DNA from: Streptomyces sp. CB01881
GTDB taxonomy: Bacteria > Actinomycetota > Actinomycetes > Streptomycetales > Streptomycetaceae
Assembly: GCF_002953255.1 (NCBI RefSeq)
Contig: NZ_CP026498.1
Span: forward strand, 1,522,186 to 1,586,185
Length of the DNA stretch: 64,000 bases
Reading direction: 5' to 3'
The notes beneath the pieces were generated by a model. It was not told where the DNA came from. It searched no databases and was given only the letters and a program-made list of their open reading frames with translations. Shown in pieces: positions 17,299 to 26,447 of this stretch (position 1 is its first letter; each line of letters starts with the position of its first letter). A program made the translations under genes and the position numbers.

Positions 17299-18045
17299 AT
17301 GGACCGTCAGACGATCTCCCGCCTTGCCCACGCCCACCATCCGATCGCCGCGCCGATCACCGACGAGTCGGTGGCCCGGCTGCTGGCCAGGGCGACCGAG
17401 CACACCGAGACCGGCCGGGCCCTGGACCTCGGCTGCGGCGAGGGCGCCTGGCTGGTCCGGGCGCTGGCGGCGCGGCCGCACTGGCAGGCGGTCGGCGTGG
17501 ACCTGGACGCGGCGGCGCTGACCCGGGCCCGGGAGACGGCCACGGCGCTCGGGGTGGAGCGGCGGATCGGCCTGCACCACCTGGACGCCCGCGAGTTCAA
17601 GGCCAAGGAGCCCTTCGACCTGGTGCTGAACGTCGGTGCGACGCACGCCTTCGGCGGCTTGCTGCCGACCCTGGCGGCCGCCCGCGAACTGCTGGCCCCC
17701 GGCGGTCTGGTGCTGGTCGGCGAGGGTTTCTGGGAGTGCGAGCCCGCCCAGGCCGTGCTGGACGGCCTGGGCGCGGCCCGGGACGACTTCGCCGATCTGG
17801 CGACCACCACCGACCGGGTGATGGCCGACGGCTGGACGCCGGTGTACGGGTACGTCAGCAGCCTGCAGGAGTGGGACGACTACGAGTTCTCCTGGACGGG
17901 GTCGCTGTCGGCCTGGGCGCTGGACCACCCGGACCACCCGGACGCGGCGGCCGCCCGTGAGGCCGCGGACCGGCACCGCACCGAGTGGCTGCACGGCTAC
18001 CGGGGCACCCTGGGCTTCGTCACGTACCTGCTGCGCCGCGACTGA
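17299..18045 (+). CDS. class I SAM-dependent methyltransferase
   Basis: A 248-residue methyltransferase. Seen: motif I ALDLGCGEGAWLVRAL, the acidic end of strand 2 in VGVDLD, LVLNVGATHAFGG for motif IV and LLAPGGLVLVGEGFWE for motif V. The ATG at 17299 gives a start just before the helical cap. It resembles small-molecule methyltransferases of the UbiE/methyltransferase-25 group; the substrate is unknown. It lies 24 bases after the HpnB-like gene. Confidence 0.8.
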   Translation: MDRQTISRLAHAHHPIAAPITDESVARLLARATEHTETGRALDLGCGEGAWLVRALAARPHWQAVGVDLDAAALTRARETATALGVERRIGLHHLDAREFKAKEPFDLVLNVGATHAFGGLLPTLAAARELLAPGGLVLVGEGFWECEPAQAVLDGLGAARDDFADLATTTDRVMADGWTPVYGYVSSLQEWDDYEFSWTGSLSAWALDHPDHPDAAAAREAADRHRTEWLHGYRGTLGFVTYLLRRD

Positions 18046-18211
18046 GCCGCGGCCGGGCCGAGGCACGCCCGGCCCGGCCCGCACACCCGCCCCCGCACAC
18101 CCGACTCCGGCACACCCCTGCCCGGCAAGCCCACCCCGCCGCGACCCGACACGATCAGCTCCGCCCCCGCCCCGGACCACCCCACCCCGGACCGGCGGCC
18201 GGGGCACGGGC

Positions 18212-19087
18212 CTACTTCTGCGTGCGGGCGAGGAAGTCGTCGATCAGCGGGGCGATCTCCGGCAGCTTCTCCTCCAGCGCGAAGTGCCCGGTGTCGAACA
18301 CGTGCAGCTCGGCGTCGGGCAGGTCGCGCAGGTAGGCCCGGGCGCCGGGCTCGGTGAAGAACGGGTCGCCCACGCCCCAGAGGATCAGCGTCGGCGGCCG
18401 GTGGGCGCGCAGCCACTCCTGCCAGACCGGGTAGAGCGCGACGTTGGAGTGGTAGTCGAGGGCGAGTTCGACCTGGATGTCCTTGCGGCCGGGCTGGTCG
18501 AGGAAGTGCTGGTCGAGGGTCCAGCCGTCGGGTGCGACGAGCTCCCGGTCGCCGGTGCCGCCCTCGTACTGGCTGCGGGTGACCTCCAGGGTGAGGATGG
18601 AGCGCGCCCGTTCGGCGGCGCCGTCGACACCGTGCTGGTTGGCGATGAACTCCCTTGCCAGGTCGGAGAGTCCCTCCTCGTAGGCGTTGCCGTTCTGGAC
18701 CACCAGGCCGGTGATCCACTCTGGGTGGCGGGTGGCCAGCCGCAGGCCGACGGGGGCGCCGAAGTCGAAGACGTAGAGGGCGAACCGGTCCAGCCCGAGG
18801 GCCAGGCAGAAGCCCTCGACGACGTCGGCGAGGGTGTCGAAGCGGTAGGTGAAGTCACCGGGCGCGGGGCTGTCGCTGTGGCCGAAGCCCGGGTAGTCGG
18901 GGGCGATCAGGCGGTAGCGGGTGCCGAGCGTGTCGAGGAGCCGGCGGAACTGGTGGGAGGCGGAGGGGAATCCGTGCAGCAGCAGGAGGACGGGCGCGTC
19001 GCTCGGACCGGTCTCCCGGTAGAAGACGCGCAGGCCGTTCACGTCGACGTGGCGGTGCCGGATGTGCGGGATCGTCAGCTCGCTCAT
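18212..19087 (-). CDS. alpha/beta hydrolase (epoxide hydrolase / haloalkane dehalogenase type)
   Basis: A 291-residue hydrolase. Seen: the oxyanion motif LLLHGFPSASHQF, PDYPGFGHSD, the nucleophile elbow YVFDFGAPVG in which the nucleophile is Asp, LILWGVGDPFF for the acid and DTGHFALEE for the His. An Asp nucleophile points to an epoxide hydrolase or dehalogenase rather than a serine esterase. The upstream region has a CTAACT/AGTTAG inverted repeat that may be an operator. The ATG at 19087 is the natural start. Confidence 0.8.
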   Translation of the reverse strand: MSELTIPHIRHRHVDVNGLRVFYRETGPSDAPVLLLLHGFPSASHQFRRLLDTLGTRYRLIAPDYPGFGHSDSPAPGDFTYRFDTLADVVEGFCLALGLDRFALYVFDFGAPVGLRLATRHPEWITGLVVQNGNAYEEGLSDLAREFIANQHGVDGAAERARSILTLEVTRSQYEGGTGDRELVAPDGWTLDQHFLDQPGRKDIQVELALDYHSNVALYPVWQEWLRAHRPPTLILWGVGDPFFTEPGARAYLRDLPDAELHVFDTGHFALEEKLPEIAPLIDDFLARTQK

Positions 19088-19088
19088 G

Positions 19089-19118
19089 CTAACTATTAAA
19101 CTCCCACGTACCAGTTAG
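19089..19118 (-). promoter_or_regulatory. CTAACT-N18-AGTTAG operator candidate
   Basis: An inverted repeat CTAACT (19089-19094) and AGTTAG (19113-19118) lies immediately upstream of the hydrolase start in an AT-rich patch that also contains TAATAG. No regulator gene is adjacent. Confidence 0.45.
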
Positions 19119-19137
19119 ATGCAACGCCTTCCGGCGA

Positions 19138-19578
19138 TCACCGGCCCAGCAGCCGCAGCGCGGCCGGCTTGGTGAACTCGTACCGGGTCATCTGTTCGAG
19201 GTCCTTCAGCCAGCCCGTCACCCGGGCCGGGCGGGCCGGCACCCGGCCGTACAGCTCCTCGAAGGCGGAGGTGACGCCCTCCAGCGAGAACCGGCCGACG
19301 ACCCACTCCCGCCCCCAGGAGCCCAGCCGGGCCCGGTGATGGAACAGAGCGCGAGCGGGGTCAGCACCGCCCAGGCGAAGCCGAGCACCGCCTGCTTGTA
19401 CCGGGCGCGCAGGTCGCGCTCGGCCAGCGCGCACCAACTCCCGTGCGCCCCCGAGCTCCCGGGCCACCTGCGTGGGGCTCGGCCGGCGCTTGAAGACCAG
19501 CTCCGGCGGCGGGCCGCCTCGGGGCGGCCGATGTCTGGCTGTCGCGCTCGTCGACGAGCTGCGCGCGTTGTCCCCCAC
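19138..19578 (-). pseudogene. chimeric remnant: ABC-2 permease N-terminus joined to glycosyltransferase C-terminus
   Basis: The 5' half encodes PPELVFKRRPSPTQVARELG and, after a small frameshift near 19426-19433, ALAERDLRARYKQAVLGFAW followed by AVLTPLAL. This is the start of a polysaccharide or teichoic-acid export ABC-2 permease up to its first membrane helix. Near 19345-19355 it switches, in the original frame, to GREWVVGRFSLEGVTSAFEE followed by LYGRV, which looks like the end of a family 4 glycosyltransferase. Most of both genes, and anything between them, is gone. It has no function as it stands and marks a deletion in an export operon. Confidence 0.65.
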
Positions 19579-19725
19579 GGACCCCTGCCCTCTCCGGTAC
19601 CGCCGGTATCGAGAAGTGGGCCCGCCACCACGGCAGTTACCGGCCTCGGCGGTGCGACCCGGCGTCCACTCTGGCGCAGGGTGTGGTCACCGGGGGTCGG
19701 TTCGGTGAAGGTGATCGGGTCGGGG

Positions 19726-20409
19726 TCAGTGCTGCTCGTGGCGCGGATTGCGCTGCTGGTCCTGCTGGACCAGCCGGTCGAGGACGTCGGGCATCGCCTC
19801 GACGCCGCCGGCCTGGGTCGGCGAGGTGCGCTGCTCGCCCTGGACGACGACGGTGGGCAGCTCGTTGATCCCGTACCGGACGAACATCGCGGCGGCCTCG
19901 TCGACGGCCTGCTGCACGTCGGCGGAGCGGTAGGCGTCCCGGAACTGCTGCGGGTCGACGCCCTGGCGCAGCGCCCAGTTGGTGGCGGTTTCCTCGGTGG
20001 TGAGGTCCTGCTTGTTGGAGTGGATCGCACGGAAGGCGCTGGTCTGCAGGCGCTCGACCAGGTCGAGGCGCTCCAGCGTGTAGTAGAGGCGTGCGTGGCC
20101 GCGCTGCGTGACCTCCCCGCGGCTGCGCGGCCAGATCGCGGGCACCCGGCGCAGGTCGACGTCCTCGCGGTGCTTCTCGGTCCAGGCCTGGAGCGGCTTC
20201 TCCAACTGCTGGGAGTGGCTGCAGTCGTACCAGAAGAACTCGACGGCCTCGGTGCGGGCGCTCGCGCGCGCCGCCTGGGGCTGGTCGATCCGGGTGAACC
20301 GGGAACCCTCGGTGGCGGGTTGGCTGGTGGCTGCGTCGGCCTGGACGGGGGATGCGGCGATCCCGGTGGCGACGGCGAGCAGGACGGTGGACCTCAACAG
20401 CGTCTTCAC
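19726..20409 (-). CDS. secreted DsbA-like thioredoxin-fold protein with a CSHS site
   Basis: A 227-residue protein with an N-terminal signal peptide (TLLRSTVLLAVATGIAASPV then QADA) and a DsbA-type fold. Seen: the active-site region EFFWYDCSHSQQLEKPLQAW, where family members have CPHC, and the cis-Pro loop INELPTVVVQGE. Only the first Cys of the pair remains, so a standard dithiol oxidase cycle is unlikely. It may be a monothiol or binding variant. The helical insert RLDLVERLQTSAFRAIHSNK is typical of DsbA. The GTG at 20409 starts directly at the signal peptide. Confidence 0.8.
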   Translation of the reverse strand: MKTLLRSTVLLAVATGIAASPVQADAATSQPATEGSRFTRIDQPQAARASARTEAVEFFWYDCSHSQQLEKPLQAWTEKHREDVDLRRVPAIWPRSRGEVTQRGHARLYYTLERLDLVERLQTSAFRAIHSNKQDLTTEETATNWALRQGVDPQQFRDAYRSADVQQAVDEAAAMFVRYGINELPTVVVQGEQRTSPTQAGGVEAMPDVLDRLVQQDQQRNPRHEQH

Positions 20410-20586
20410 ACCGGGCAGTCTGACGGTGACGGATCGTCATCGACCAGTCGGCCCGGGGAGGCCGGGCCGGGATTCGCCCGTTCGGCGCAGCCCGGCCCGG
20501 GACCGCCCCCGGCCCGTCACCGTCCTGTCGCCACCCCGGGGCCGCGGCCAGGCCCGGTGACGGGACCGCGGCCGATGCCGGGACCA

Positions 20587-20654
20587 GGCCCGGTGACGGA
20601 GCCAGGCCCGGTGACGGAGCCAGGCCCGGTGACGGAGCCAGGCCCGGTGACGGC
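20587..20654. repeat. 18-bp tandem repeat, 3.8 copies
   Basis: GGCCCGGTGACGGAGCCA repeats at 20587, 20605 and 20623, with a partial copy at 20641. A degenerate copy lies near 20550. It fills the gap between the DsbA-like and slipin genes and is not coding. Confidence 0.85.
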
Positions 20655-20686
20655 CCGGTACGAGGCCGGACGGACGAGCCGGCTCC

Positions 20687-21553
20687 TCACTCCGGGCGCG
20701 GGGCGTGCTCCGGGCGCGGGGGTACCAGGGCGGGCGCGGGCTCCGTCTTCGCGAGCGCGGGCGCGTCGGCGGCGGGCGCCGCCGCCTGCTGCGGGGCCGC
20801 ACCGGGCTTCGGGGTGGCGCCTTCGAAGAAGCGCAGCAGCTCGACCGGGAACGGCAGGACGAGGGTGGAGTTCTTCTCCGCCGCCACCTCGACCACGGTC
20901 TGGAGCAGGCGCAGCTGCAGCGCGGACGGCGTGCTGTCCATCATCTGCGCCGCCTGGGCGAGCTTCTCGGCCGCCTGGAACTCGCCGTCGGCCGTGATGA
21001 TGCGGGCCCTGCGCTCACGGTCGGCCTCGGCCTGGCGGGCCATCGAGCGCTTCATCGAGTCGGGCAGCGCGACGTCCTTGATCTCGACCCGGTCGATGTG
21101 CACGCCCCAGCCGAGGGCCGGGCTCTCCAGCATCAGCTCCAGGCCGCGGTGCAGGTTCTCCCGGCCGGAGAGCAGGTCGTCCAGCTCGCTCTTGCCGATG
21201 ATCGAGCGCAGTGAGGTCTGCGCGACCTGCGACATGGCGAAGGCGTAGTTCTGGACGTCGACGGTGGCCAGCACCGGGTCGACCACCCGGAAGTAGACCA
21301 CCGCGTCGACCCGGACGGAGACGTTGTCCCGGGTGATGCCCTCCTGCGCGGGCACCGGCATGGTGATCACCTGGACGTTCACCTTGCGCATCCGGTCGAC
21401 GACCGGCACCAGCAGGGTCGGGCCGGGCTGGCGGACCCGTCCGCTCACCCGGCCCAGCCGGAACACCACTCCCCGCTCGTACTGCTGGACCACCCGTACT
21501 CCGGTGGCGAGCCAGAGGATTGCAAGGGCCGCGAGGCCCGCGAGTACCACCAT
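20687..21553 (-). CDS. SPFH/stomatin-like (slipin) membrane protein
   Basis: A 288-residue band-7 family protein. Seen: an N-terminal membrane segment VVLAGLAALAILWLATGV, VVQQYERGVVFRLGRVSG, the SPFH core (ITRDNVSVRVDAVVYFRV, SQVAQTSLRSIIGKSELDDL) and the coiled-coil region DSMKRSMARQAEADRERRAR. The tail is Pro/Ala-rich. Known: slipins form membrane-associated oligomers and organise microdomains, often with an NfeD partner, which I do not see here. Confidence 0.88.
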   Translation of the reverse strand: MVVLAGLAALAILWLATGVRVVQQYERGVVFRLGRVSGRVRQPGPTLLVPVVDRMRKVNVQVITMPVPAQEGITRDNVSVRVDAVVYFRVVDPVLATVDVQNYAFAMSQVAQTSLRSIIGKSELDDLLSGRENLHRGLELMLESPALGWGVHIDRVEIKDVALPDSMKRSMARQAEADRERRARIITADGEFQAAEKLAQAAQMMDSTPSALQLRLLQTVVEVAAEKNSTLVLPFPVELLRFFEGATPKPGAAPQQAAAPAADAPALAKTEPAPALVPPRPEHAPRPE

Positions 21554-21695
21554 GTCCGGTGACCTTTCCCCGTGCCGGCGCGTCCGGGCCGAGTCCCTGA
21601 TGGCTCCGTCGTACGAGCGCGCCGCGGAGGAAGTATCCGCCCGCTCCGGCCGGATGCCTACGGCGGGTGCGGGTCTTGATGCACGGTCGGCACCG

Positions 21696-22817
21696 TCACC
21701 CCCGTTCCCGGCCGGTGACCGCCGTGAACAGTGCCTGCCACCGGTCGGTCACGACGCCGAGTTCGGAGTGCGCCAGCGCGTGCTCGCGGGCGGCGGCGCC
21801 GAGCGCGGCGCGGTCACCCGCCAGCACCTTGGCCAGTGCCTCGGCGAGCGCGAGCGGGTCGCCGGGGGCGGTCAGTGCGCCGGTGCGGCCGTCCTGGACC
21901 ACCGAGCGGACCCAGCCGACGTCGGTGGCGACGGCGGGCAGGCCGGCCAGTGCGGCCTCGATCAGGACGCCGGGCACGCCCTCGCTGTCGCTGGTGAGCA
22001 GCAGCGCGTCGGCGGCGCGGTAGAGCGGTGCCGGGTCGGCGAGGGTCCCCAGGAAGTGGGCCCGGGCGGCGGCCGGGTGCTGTTCGAGGGCGGTGCGCAG
22101 CGGGCCGTCGCCGGCCACCGCGAGCCGGACGTCGGGGATCCGGTCGAGGGCGTCGAGGGCGAGGTCGAGCCGCTTCTCGGGGGCGATCGCGCCGATCCAG
22201 GCGACCAGCAGGCCGTCGGCGGGCAGGCCGAGGGCGTGCCGGGCGGCCCGTCGGTCGGCGGGGCCGTCGGCGGGCGGGTAGCGGTCGGCGGCGCGGGCGT
22301 TGGGGATGGTGCGGACCTTCCCGGCGGGCAGCCGGAACCGGTCCTGGAGGACGGCGCGGGCCTCGTCGGCGAGCGCGGTGACGGCGGCGGCCCGGTGCAG
22401 CAGGACGCCGGTGCGCAGGCGGCGCAGCGGGCTCGCCGTCCAGTGCCGGGGGTCGCCGATGGAGACGTAGACGAACGGGGTGCGGGTGCCGGCCAGGGCG
22501 AGGGCGCAGGCCGGGAGGGTGGCGGAGCCGTGTGCGACGACGAGGTCGGCGGTGCGGGCTGCGGCGCGCAGGGCGCGCAGGGTGGCGGGGTGCAGCCGGC
22601 CGGGGCCGAGCACGGTGGTGGCGCGGGTGTCGGGTGCGTCCGGGTGGGCGTCGGGGTGTGGGGCGAGGGCGCGCAGTGCGGAGGCCTGGCCGCGGCGGCG
22701 CAGTTCCCTGTGGAGGTCCCGGGCGAGGTTCTGGGCGCCGCGGCGGCGCGGGTCGGTGATCAGGTGGAGGATGCGGGGGCGGGTTCCGGCCGTCTTCGCC
22801 GGCGTCGCTTCGGGCAT
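21696..22817 (-). CDS. family 4 glycosyltransferase
   Basis: A 373-residue GT-B enzyme. Seen: RILHLITDPRRRGAQNLARD at the start of the acceptor lobe, LVVAHGSATLPA, the donor-lobe opening VAWIGAIAPEKRLDLALDAL and the sugar-nucleotide site LLLTSDSEGVPGVLIEAALA. The long frame continues upstream but the ATG at 22817 precedes the fold by only 15 residues. It is divergent from another GT4 across 295 bases and belongs to the glycan cluster. Donor and acceptor unknown. Confidence 0.85.
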   Translation of the reverse strand: MPEATPAKTAGTRPRILHLITDPRRRGAQNLARDLHRELRRRGQASALRALAPHPDAHPDAPDTRATTVLGPGRLHPATLRALRAAARTADLVVAHGSATLPACALALAGTRTPFVYVSIGDPRHWTASPLRRLRTGVLLHRAAAVTALADEARAVLQDRFRLPAGKVRTIPNARAADRYPPADGPADRRAARHALGLPADGLLVAWIGAIAPEKRLDLALDALDRIPDVRLAVAGDGPLRTALEQHPAAARAHFLGTLADPAPLYRAADALLLTSDSEGVPGVLIEAALAGLPAVATDVGWVRSVVQDGRTGALTAPGDPLALAEALAKVLAGDRAALGAAAREHALAHSELGVVTDRWQALFTAVTGRERG

Positions 22818-23112
22818 GGGATCGACCTTGGCACAGGGCCCGGCGCGGTACAGCCCCTTCGCGCAACCCGGTGGTGGCCTGCGCGCCCGCGTGGGTACTC
22901 CCGGTGGGCGCCGTTCGATGCCGTCGCACGCTGACCGCGCCGGTCGTGCGCCCTGCCGCACGCCGTCGGCCGCCCCCGGCCGCCCCCGGGGCCGGGGACC
23001 GTCCTGGCCGATTCCCTGGCGGGCCGCGGTCGCCACCTGCGATGCTGATCCGCAATCAGGGCGCCGGCCGGCATGGGAGACCGGGCGCGCCCACGAGGGC
23101 GGGGGTTGGCCT

Positions 23113-24258
23113 GTGCATGTGCTCTATGTGATCGACAGCGTGAGCAGGGTCGGCGGGGCCGAGCAGGGTCTGGTGGCGATGGCCCCCCAACTGGTGCGGG
23201 CCGGCGTGAAGCTGGACGTCGCGTACCTCAAGGACTCGCCCGGCGGCTTCCAGCCGGAGCTGACCGCGGCCGGCGCCGACGTGTTCGGTGTGGGCCGGCC
23301 CACCCGGGGGCGGACGGCCGCCGCGTTGCACCGGCTGGTCCGGGAGCGCCGGCCGGACCTCGTCCACACCACGCTCTACGAGTCGGACGTGCTCGGCCGG
23401 GCCGCCGCGCTGTCGGCCTGTACCCCGGTGGTCTCCAGCCTGGTGAACTCGGCGTACGGCCCGGAGCACCTCGGCGCGCGCGGGCTCAGTCCGTGGAAGG
23501 TGCGGGCGGCGCAGGCGGTCGACGCCGCGACCGCCCAGGGCACCCGGCGCTTCCACGCGCTGACCCGGTACGTGGCCGGGGCGATGGCGCAGCGGCTGCG
23601 GGTGCCGCGGGAGCGGATCGACGTCGTCCCGCGCGGGCGCGACCCGGAGCTGCTGGGCACCGTCACCCCGGAGCGGCGGGCCGCCGTGCGGTCCGCGTTG
23701 GACCTGCCGCAGGACGTCCCGGTGGTGCTCGCGGCGGCCCGCCAGCAGTACCAGAAGGGCCTGGACGTGCTGTTGGAGGCCTGGCCCGGGGTGCTGCGGG
23801 CCGAGCCGGACGCGGTGCTGCTGCTGGCCGGCAGCGAGGGTGCCGAGACGGCGCGGCTGACGGCGCTCGCCGAGGCGGCCGGCAGCGTGCGCTTCCTCGG
23901 GCCGCGCGACGACGTCTTCGACCTGATGGCCGCCTCCGACGCGTTCGCCGTGCCCTCCCGGTGGGAGGGGCTGGGCAGCGCGGCGATGGAGGCGATGGGT
24001 GTCGGCGTGCCGCTGATCTGTGCGGACGTGCCCGCGCTGCGCGAGACGGTCGGTTCGGAGGACTACGCCCGGCTGGTGGCACCGGAGCGGCCGGCCGAAC
24101 TGGCGGCGGCGCTCACCGACACGCTGGAGGACCGGGCGTCGGCCCGGATGCGGGCGAAGGCGGCCCGGGCCCGGTTCCTGACCGCGTTCACACTGCATCA
24201 CGTGTCGGCCCAGATGGTCGGGTTCTACGAGCGCTCGCTGCGGCTGCGCCAGGTCTGA
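23113..24258 (+). CDS. family 4 glycosyltransferase
   Basis: A 381-residue GT-B enzyme. Seen: VHVLYVIDSVSRVGGAEQGL at the very start (GGAE loop), DLVHTTLYESDVLGR, IDVVPRGRDPELL, the donor lobe VVLAAARQQYQKGLDVLLEA and FAVPSRWEGLGSAAMEAMGV. The GTG at 23113 begins the first beta strand and follows a G-rich stretch. It is 319 bases upstream of the Wzz/BY-kinase-like gene and on the same strand, so they may form one transcription unit. Confidence 0.85.
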   Translation: MHVLYVIDSVSRVGGAEQGLVAMAPQLVRAGVKLDVAYLKDSPGGFQPELTAAGADVFGVGRPTRGRTAAALHRLVRERRPDLVHTTLYESDVLGRAAALSACTPVVSSLVNSAYGPEHLGARGLSPWKVRAAQAVDAATAQGTRRFHALTRYVAGAMAQRLRVPRERIDVVPRGRDPELLGTVTPERRAAVRSALDLPQDVPVVLAAARQQYQKGLDVLLEAWPGVLRAEPDAVLLLAGSEGAETARLTALAEAAGSVRFLGPRDDVFDLMAASDAFAVPSRWEGLGSAAMEAMGVGVPLICADVPALRETVGSEDYARLVAPERPAELAAALTDTLEDRASARMRAKAARARFLTAFTLHHVSAQMVGFYERSLRLRQV

Positions 24259-24577
24259 CGGGATCCGGCCACCGCGGTCCCGTTCGCCCTGATTCGCCGG
24301 GCCCCAGTATCGCCAGAACGGTTGCGCCGCACGTCGCGGCTCGGCAAGCATCGCAGGAGGGGACCGGCGGGGGCGGCGGGCCGAGGGCCGGCGCGCCCCG
24401 CGCCGCCACGGGGGAGCGCATCGTCAGGGGGCGGGTTGCGACAGCAGCCACGGGATTCCACCGTGCCGCACGCCCGGCACAGGTAGCAGCACCCGGACCG
24501 CCGCGCTCCCGAACGGGCCTTCCCCGGGCGGGAGTTCCACAGCACCACCGCACCACGAACGCGAGGGGATCCAACCG
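24259..24577. other. gap before the co-polymerase gene
   Basis: No gene is seen. A GC-rich block at 24355-24415 (GGCGGGCCGAGGGCCGG then GGCGCGCCCCGCGCC) is likely to form secondary structure. The CGAGGGGA close to the next start is a plausible RBS. Confidence 0.4.
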
Positions 24578-26447
24578 GTGGAACCGGCAAACCACTTCAC
24601 CGTCCTGCGGCGGTACTGGCGGCTGCTCGTCGGCTGCACGCTCGCCGCGCTCGTCGTCGGCTGGCTCCTGACCCCGGCCGGTGGCACGGTGGACAACGCC
24701 AAGTGGAAGTGCAAGGTCGCCATCACGCCGGTCGCGGGGGCCGGCGACACCGTGCGGGCCGACCAGGTGCTCTCGTACGCGCAGGGCTCGGACGTCGCGA
24801 CGGCGGCGGCCAAGCAGCTCGGCACCGACGCCGCCGCGGTGATCGCCCGCCGCACGGTGACGGCCGACAGCGCCCAGATGTTGTCGATAGCGACCACCGG
24901 ACCGACCCAGCAGTCGTGCTCCGACCTGGCGGCCGCGTACTCGGCCGCGATCATCAAGGGCTTCAGCGACGAGTCCGCCAAGAGCGCCGCCGAGACCGTC
25001 AAGAAGCTCCAGGCCCAGGCCGACGCGCAGCAGAAGGCGCTGGACGACATCCAGCAGCAGTTCAACCGCTCGTCGGCCGACGACCAGCCCAAGCTGCAGC
25101 CCAAGCTGACCGCCGCGTCCACCTCGCTGACCGCGACGCTGACCGCGATCAGCAAGCTGCAGAACGGCGCCCAGACCGACGCCATCCAGCAGTGGGGCAG
25201 CATCGACGCCCGCCAGGGCACCACCAGCCTGCTCTCCTCCCCCACCCGCAGCGTCCGGCTGGGCCTGGCGGTGGCCCTCGGGCTGGCCCTCGGCGTGGTC
25301 GCGGCGCTGATGCTCAGCCGGATGGACACCCGGCTGCGCACCCGCAACGCGGTCGAGGAGGCGTTCAACCTGCCGGTGATCGGCGAGGTGCCACAACTCT
25401 CGCGCCGCCCACGGCGGTTGCGCGAGCCGCTGGTGCGCGCCCGGCCGTCCGACCCGGCCGCCGAGACCTACCGGTCGCTGCGCTCGACCCTGCTGCTCAC
25501 CGGCCCGGACGCGCTGGCGCTGCCGGTCCACGGGCAGGGTGACCGGGAGCCCGCCGAGGCCGTCGCGCGACGGCTCACCCGGCCCGCGCCGGTGGTGCTG
25601 GTCGCCTCCGGCAGCAGCGGCGACGGGCGGAGCACCACGGTCGCCAACCTGGCCGCCGCGCTCGCCGAGACCGGGCGCGAGGTCCTCGTCCTGGACTGCG
25701 ACTTCCGCCACCCGCAGCTGCACGCCCACCTCGGCGTGGGGGGGCGGCCCCGGCATGGCCGAGCTGCTCAGCGGCGAACAGCTGGGCGAGCTGGACGAGT
25801 TGATCCGGCCGACCAACGCCGAGGGGGTCTCGCTGATCACCGGCGGCAACACCACCGCCTATCCGGCCGCGCTGGTGCTGCGGGCCGCCGAGGCGCTGCG
25901 CCGGGCGCGCCGGTACGCGGACGTCATCCTGGTCGACACCTCGCCGCTGCTGCACGCCAACGACGCGTACGACCTGGTGCAGCATGCGGACGCGGTGCTG
26001 GTGACCGTGCGAAGCGGCAACGTGACGCCCGAACAGGCCGACCGGGTCTCGGAGTTGCTCTCCCGGACCGGGGTGCCGGTGGCCGGTGTGGCACTGCTCG
26101 GCACGTACGGCCCGACCGGGCGCCGGCGGCGCAGCGCGGCGGGCGGCGGTACGGCGGCGCTCGGCGGCCGCTCGGCGCAGACGGCCCTGCCGCGTCCGGG
26201 GGCGCCCGCGCCGGAGCACGGTGGCCAACGGGCGGCGGAGCGGGGGTCCGGCCGGCCGGCCGGACGATCGGCGGAGCGGACGGCGCCCAGCTGGGCACGG
26301 CGCGGCGCCACCGGCACCGGCACCGGCGGCCACGGCGCGAACGACACCAACGGCTCCAACGGCTCCAACGGCCACGGCACCCAGGCCTCCGGGGGCGACG
26401 GCGATCACGGCGAGCCCGCCCTGTTGCGCGAGGGGGAGGAGCGGTGA
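24578..26447 (+). pseudogene. Wzz/BY-kinase-like polysaccharide co-polymerase, frameshifted
   Basis: Two reading frames together encode one protein of about 620 residues. Seen: membrane segment YWRLLVGCTLAALVVGWLL, an extracellular region with coiled coil (AAETVKKLQAQADAQQKALD), a second membrane segment RLGLAVALGLALGVVAALML and a cytoplasmic ATPase with ASGSSGDGRSTTVANLAAAL (Walker A), VLVLDCDFRHPQL and VILVDTSPLL. The frame breaks at a run of seven G (25738-25744); six would restore VGGGPGMAELL. Walker A has Arg where Lys is usual. The tail is Gly/Asn/Ser-rich without a Tyr cluster. It normally controls chain length and export of surface polysaccharide. Confidence 0.75.

Noticed and set aside
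15301..18207. 968-residue minus-strand open frame
   Set aside because: Only the last 258 residues (murI) are real; the rest is antisense to the GT2 and methyltransferase genes.
20541..20680. A repeat protein from the GGCCCGGTGACGGAGCCA array
   Set aside because: The 18-bp units are in frame on some strands, but no start, no RBS and no extension into a gene support translation.
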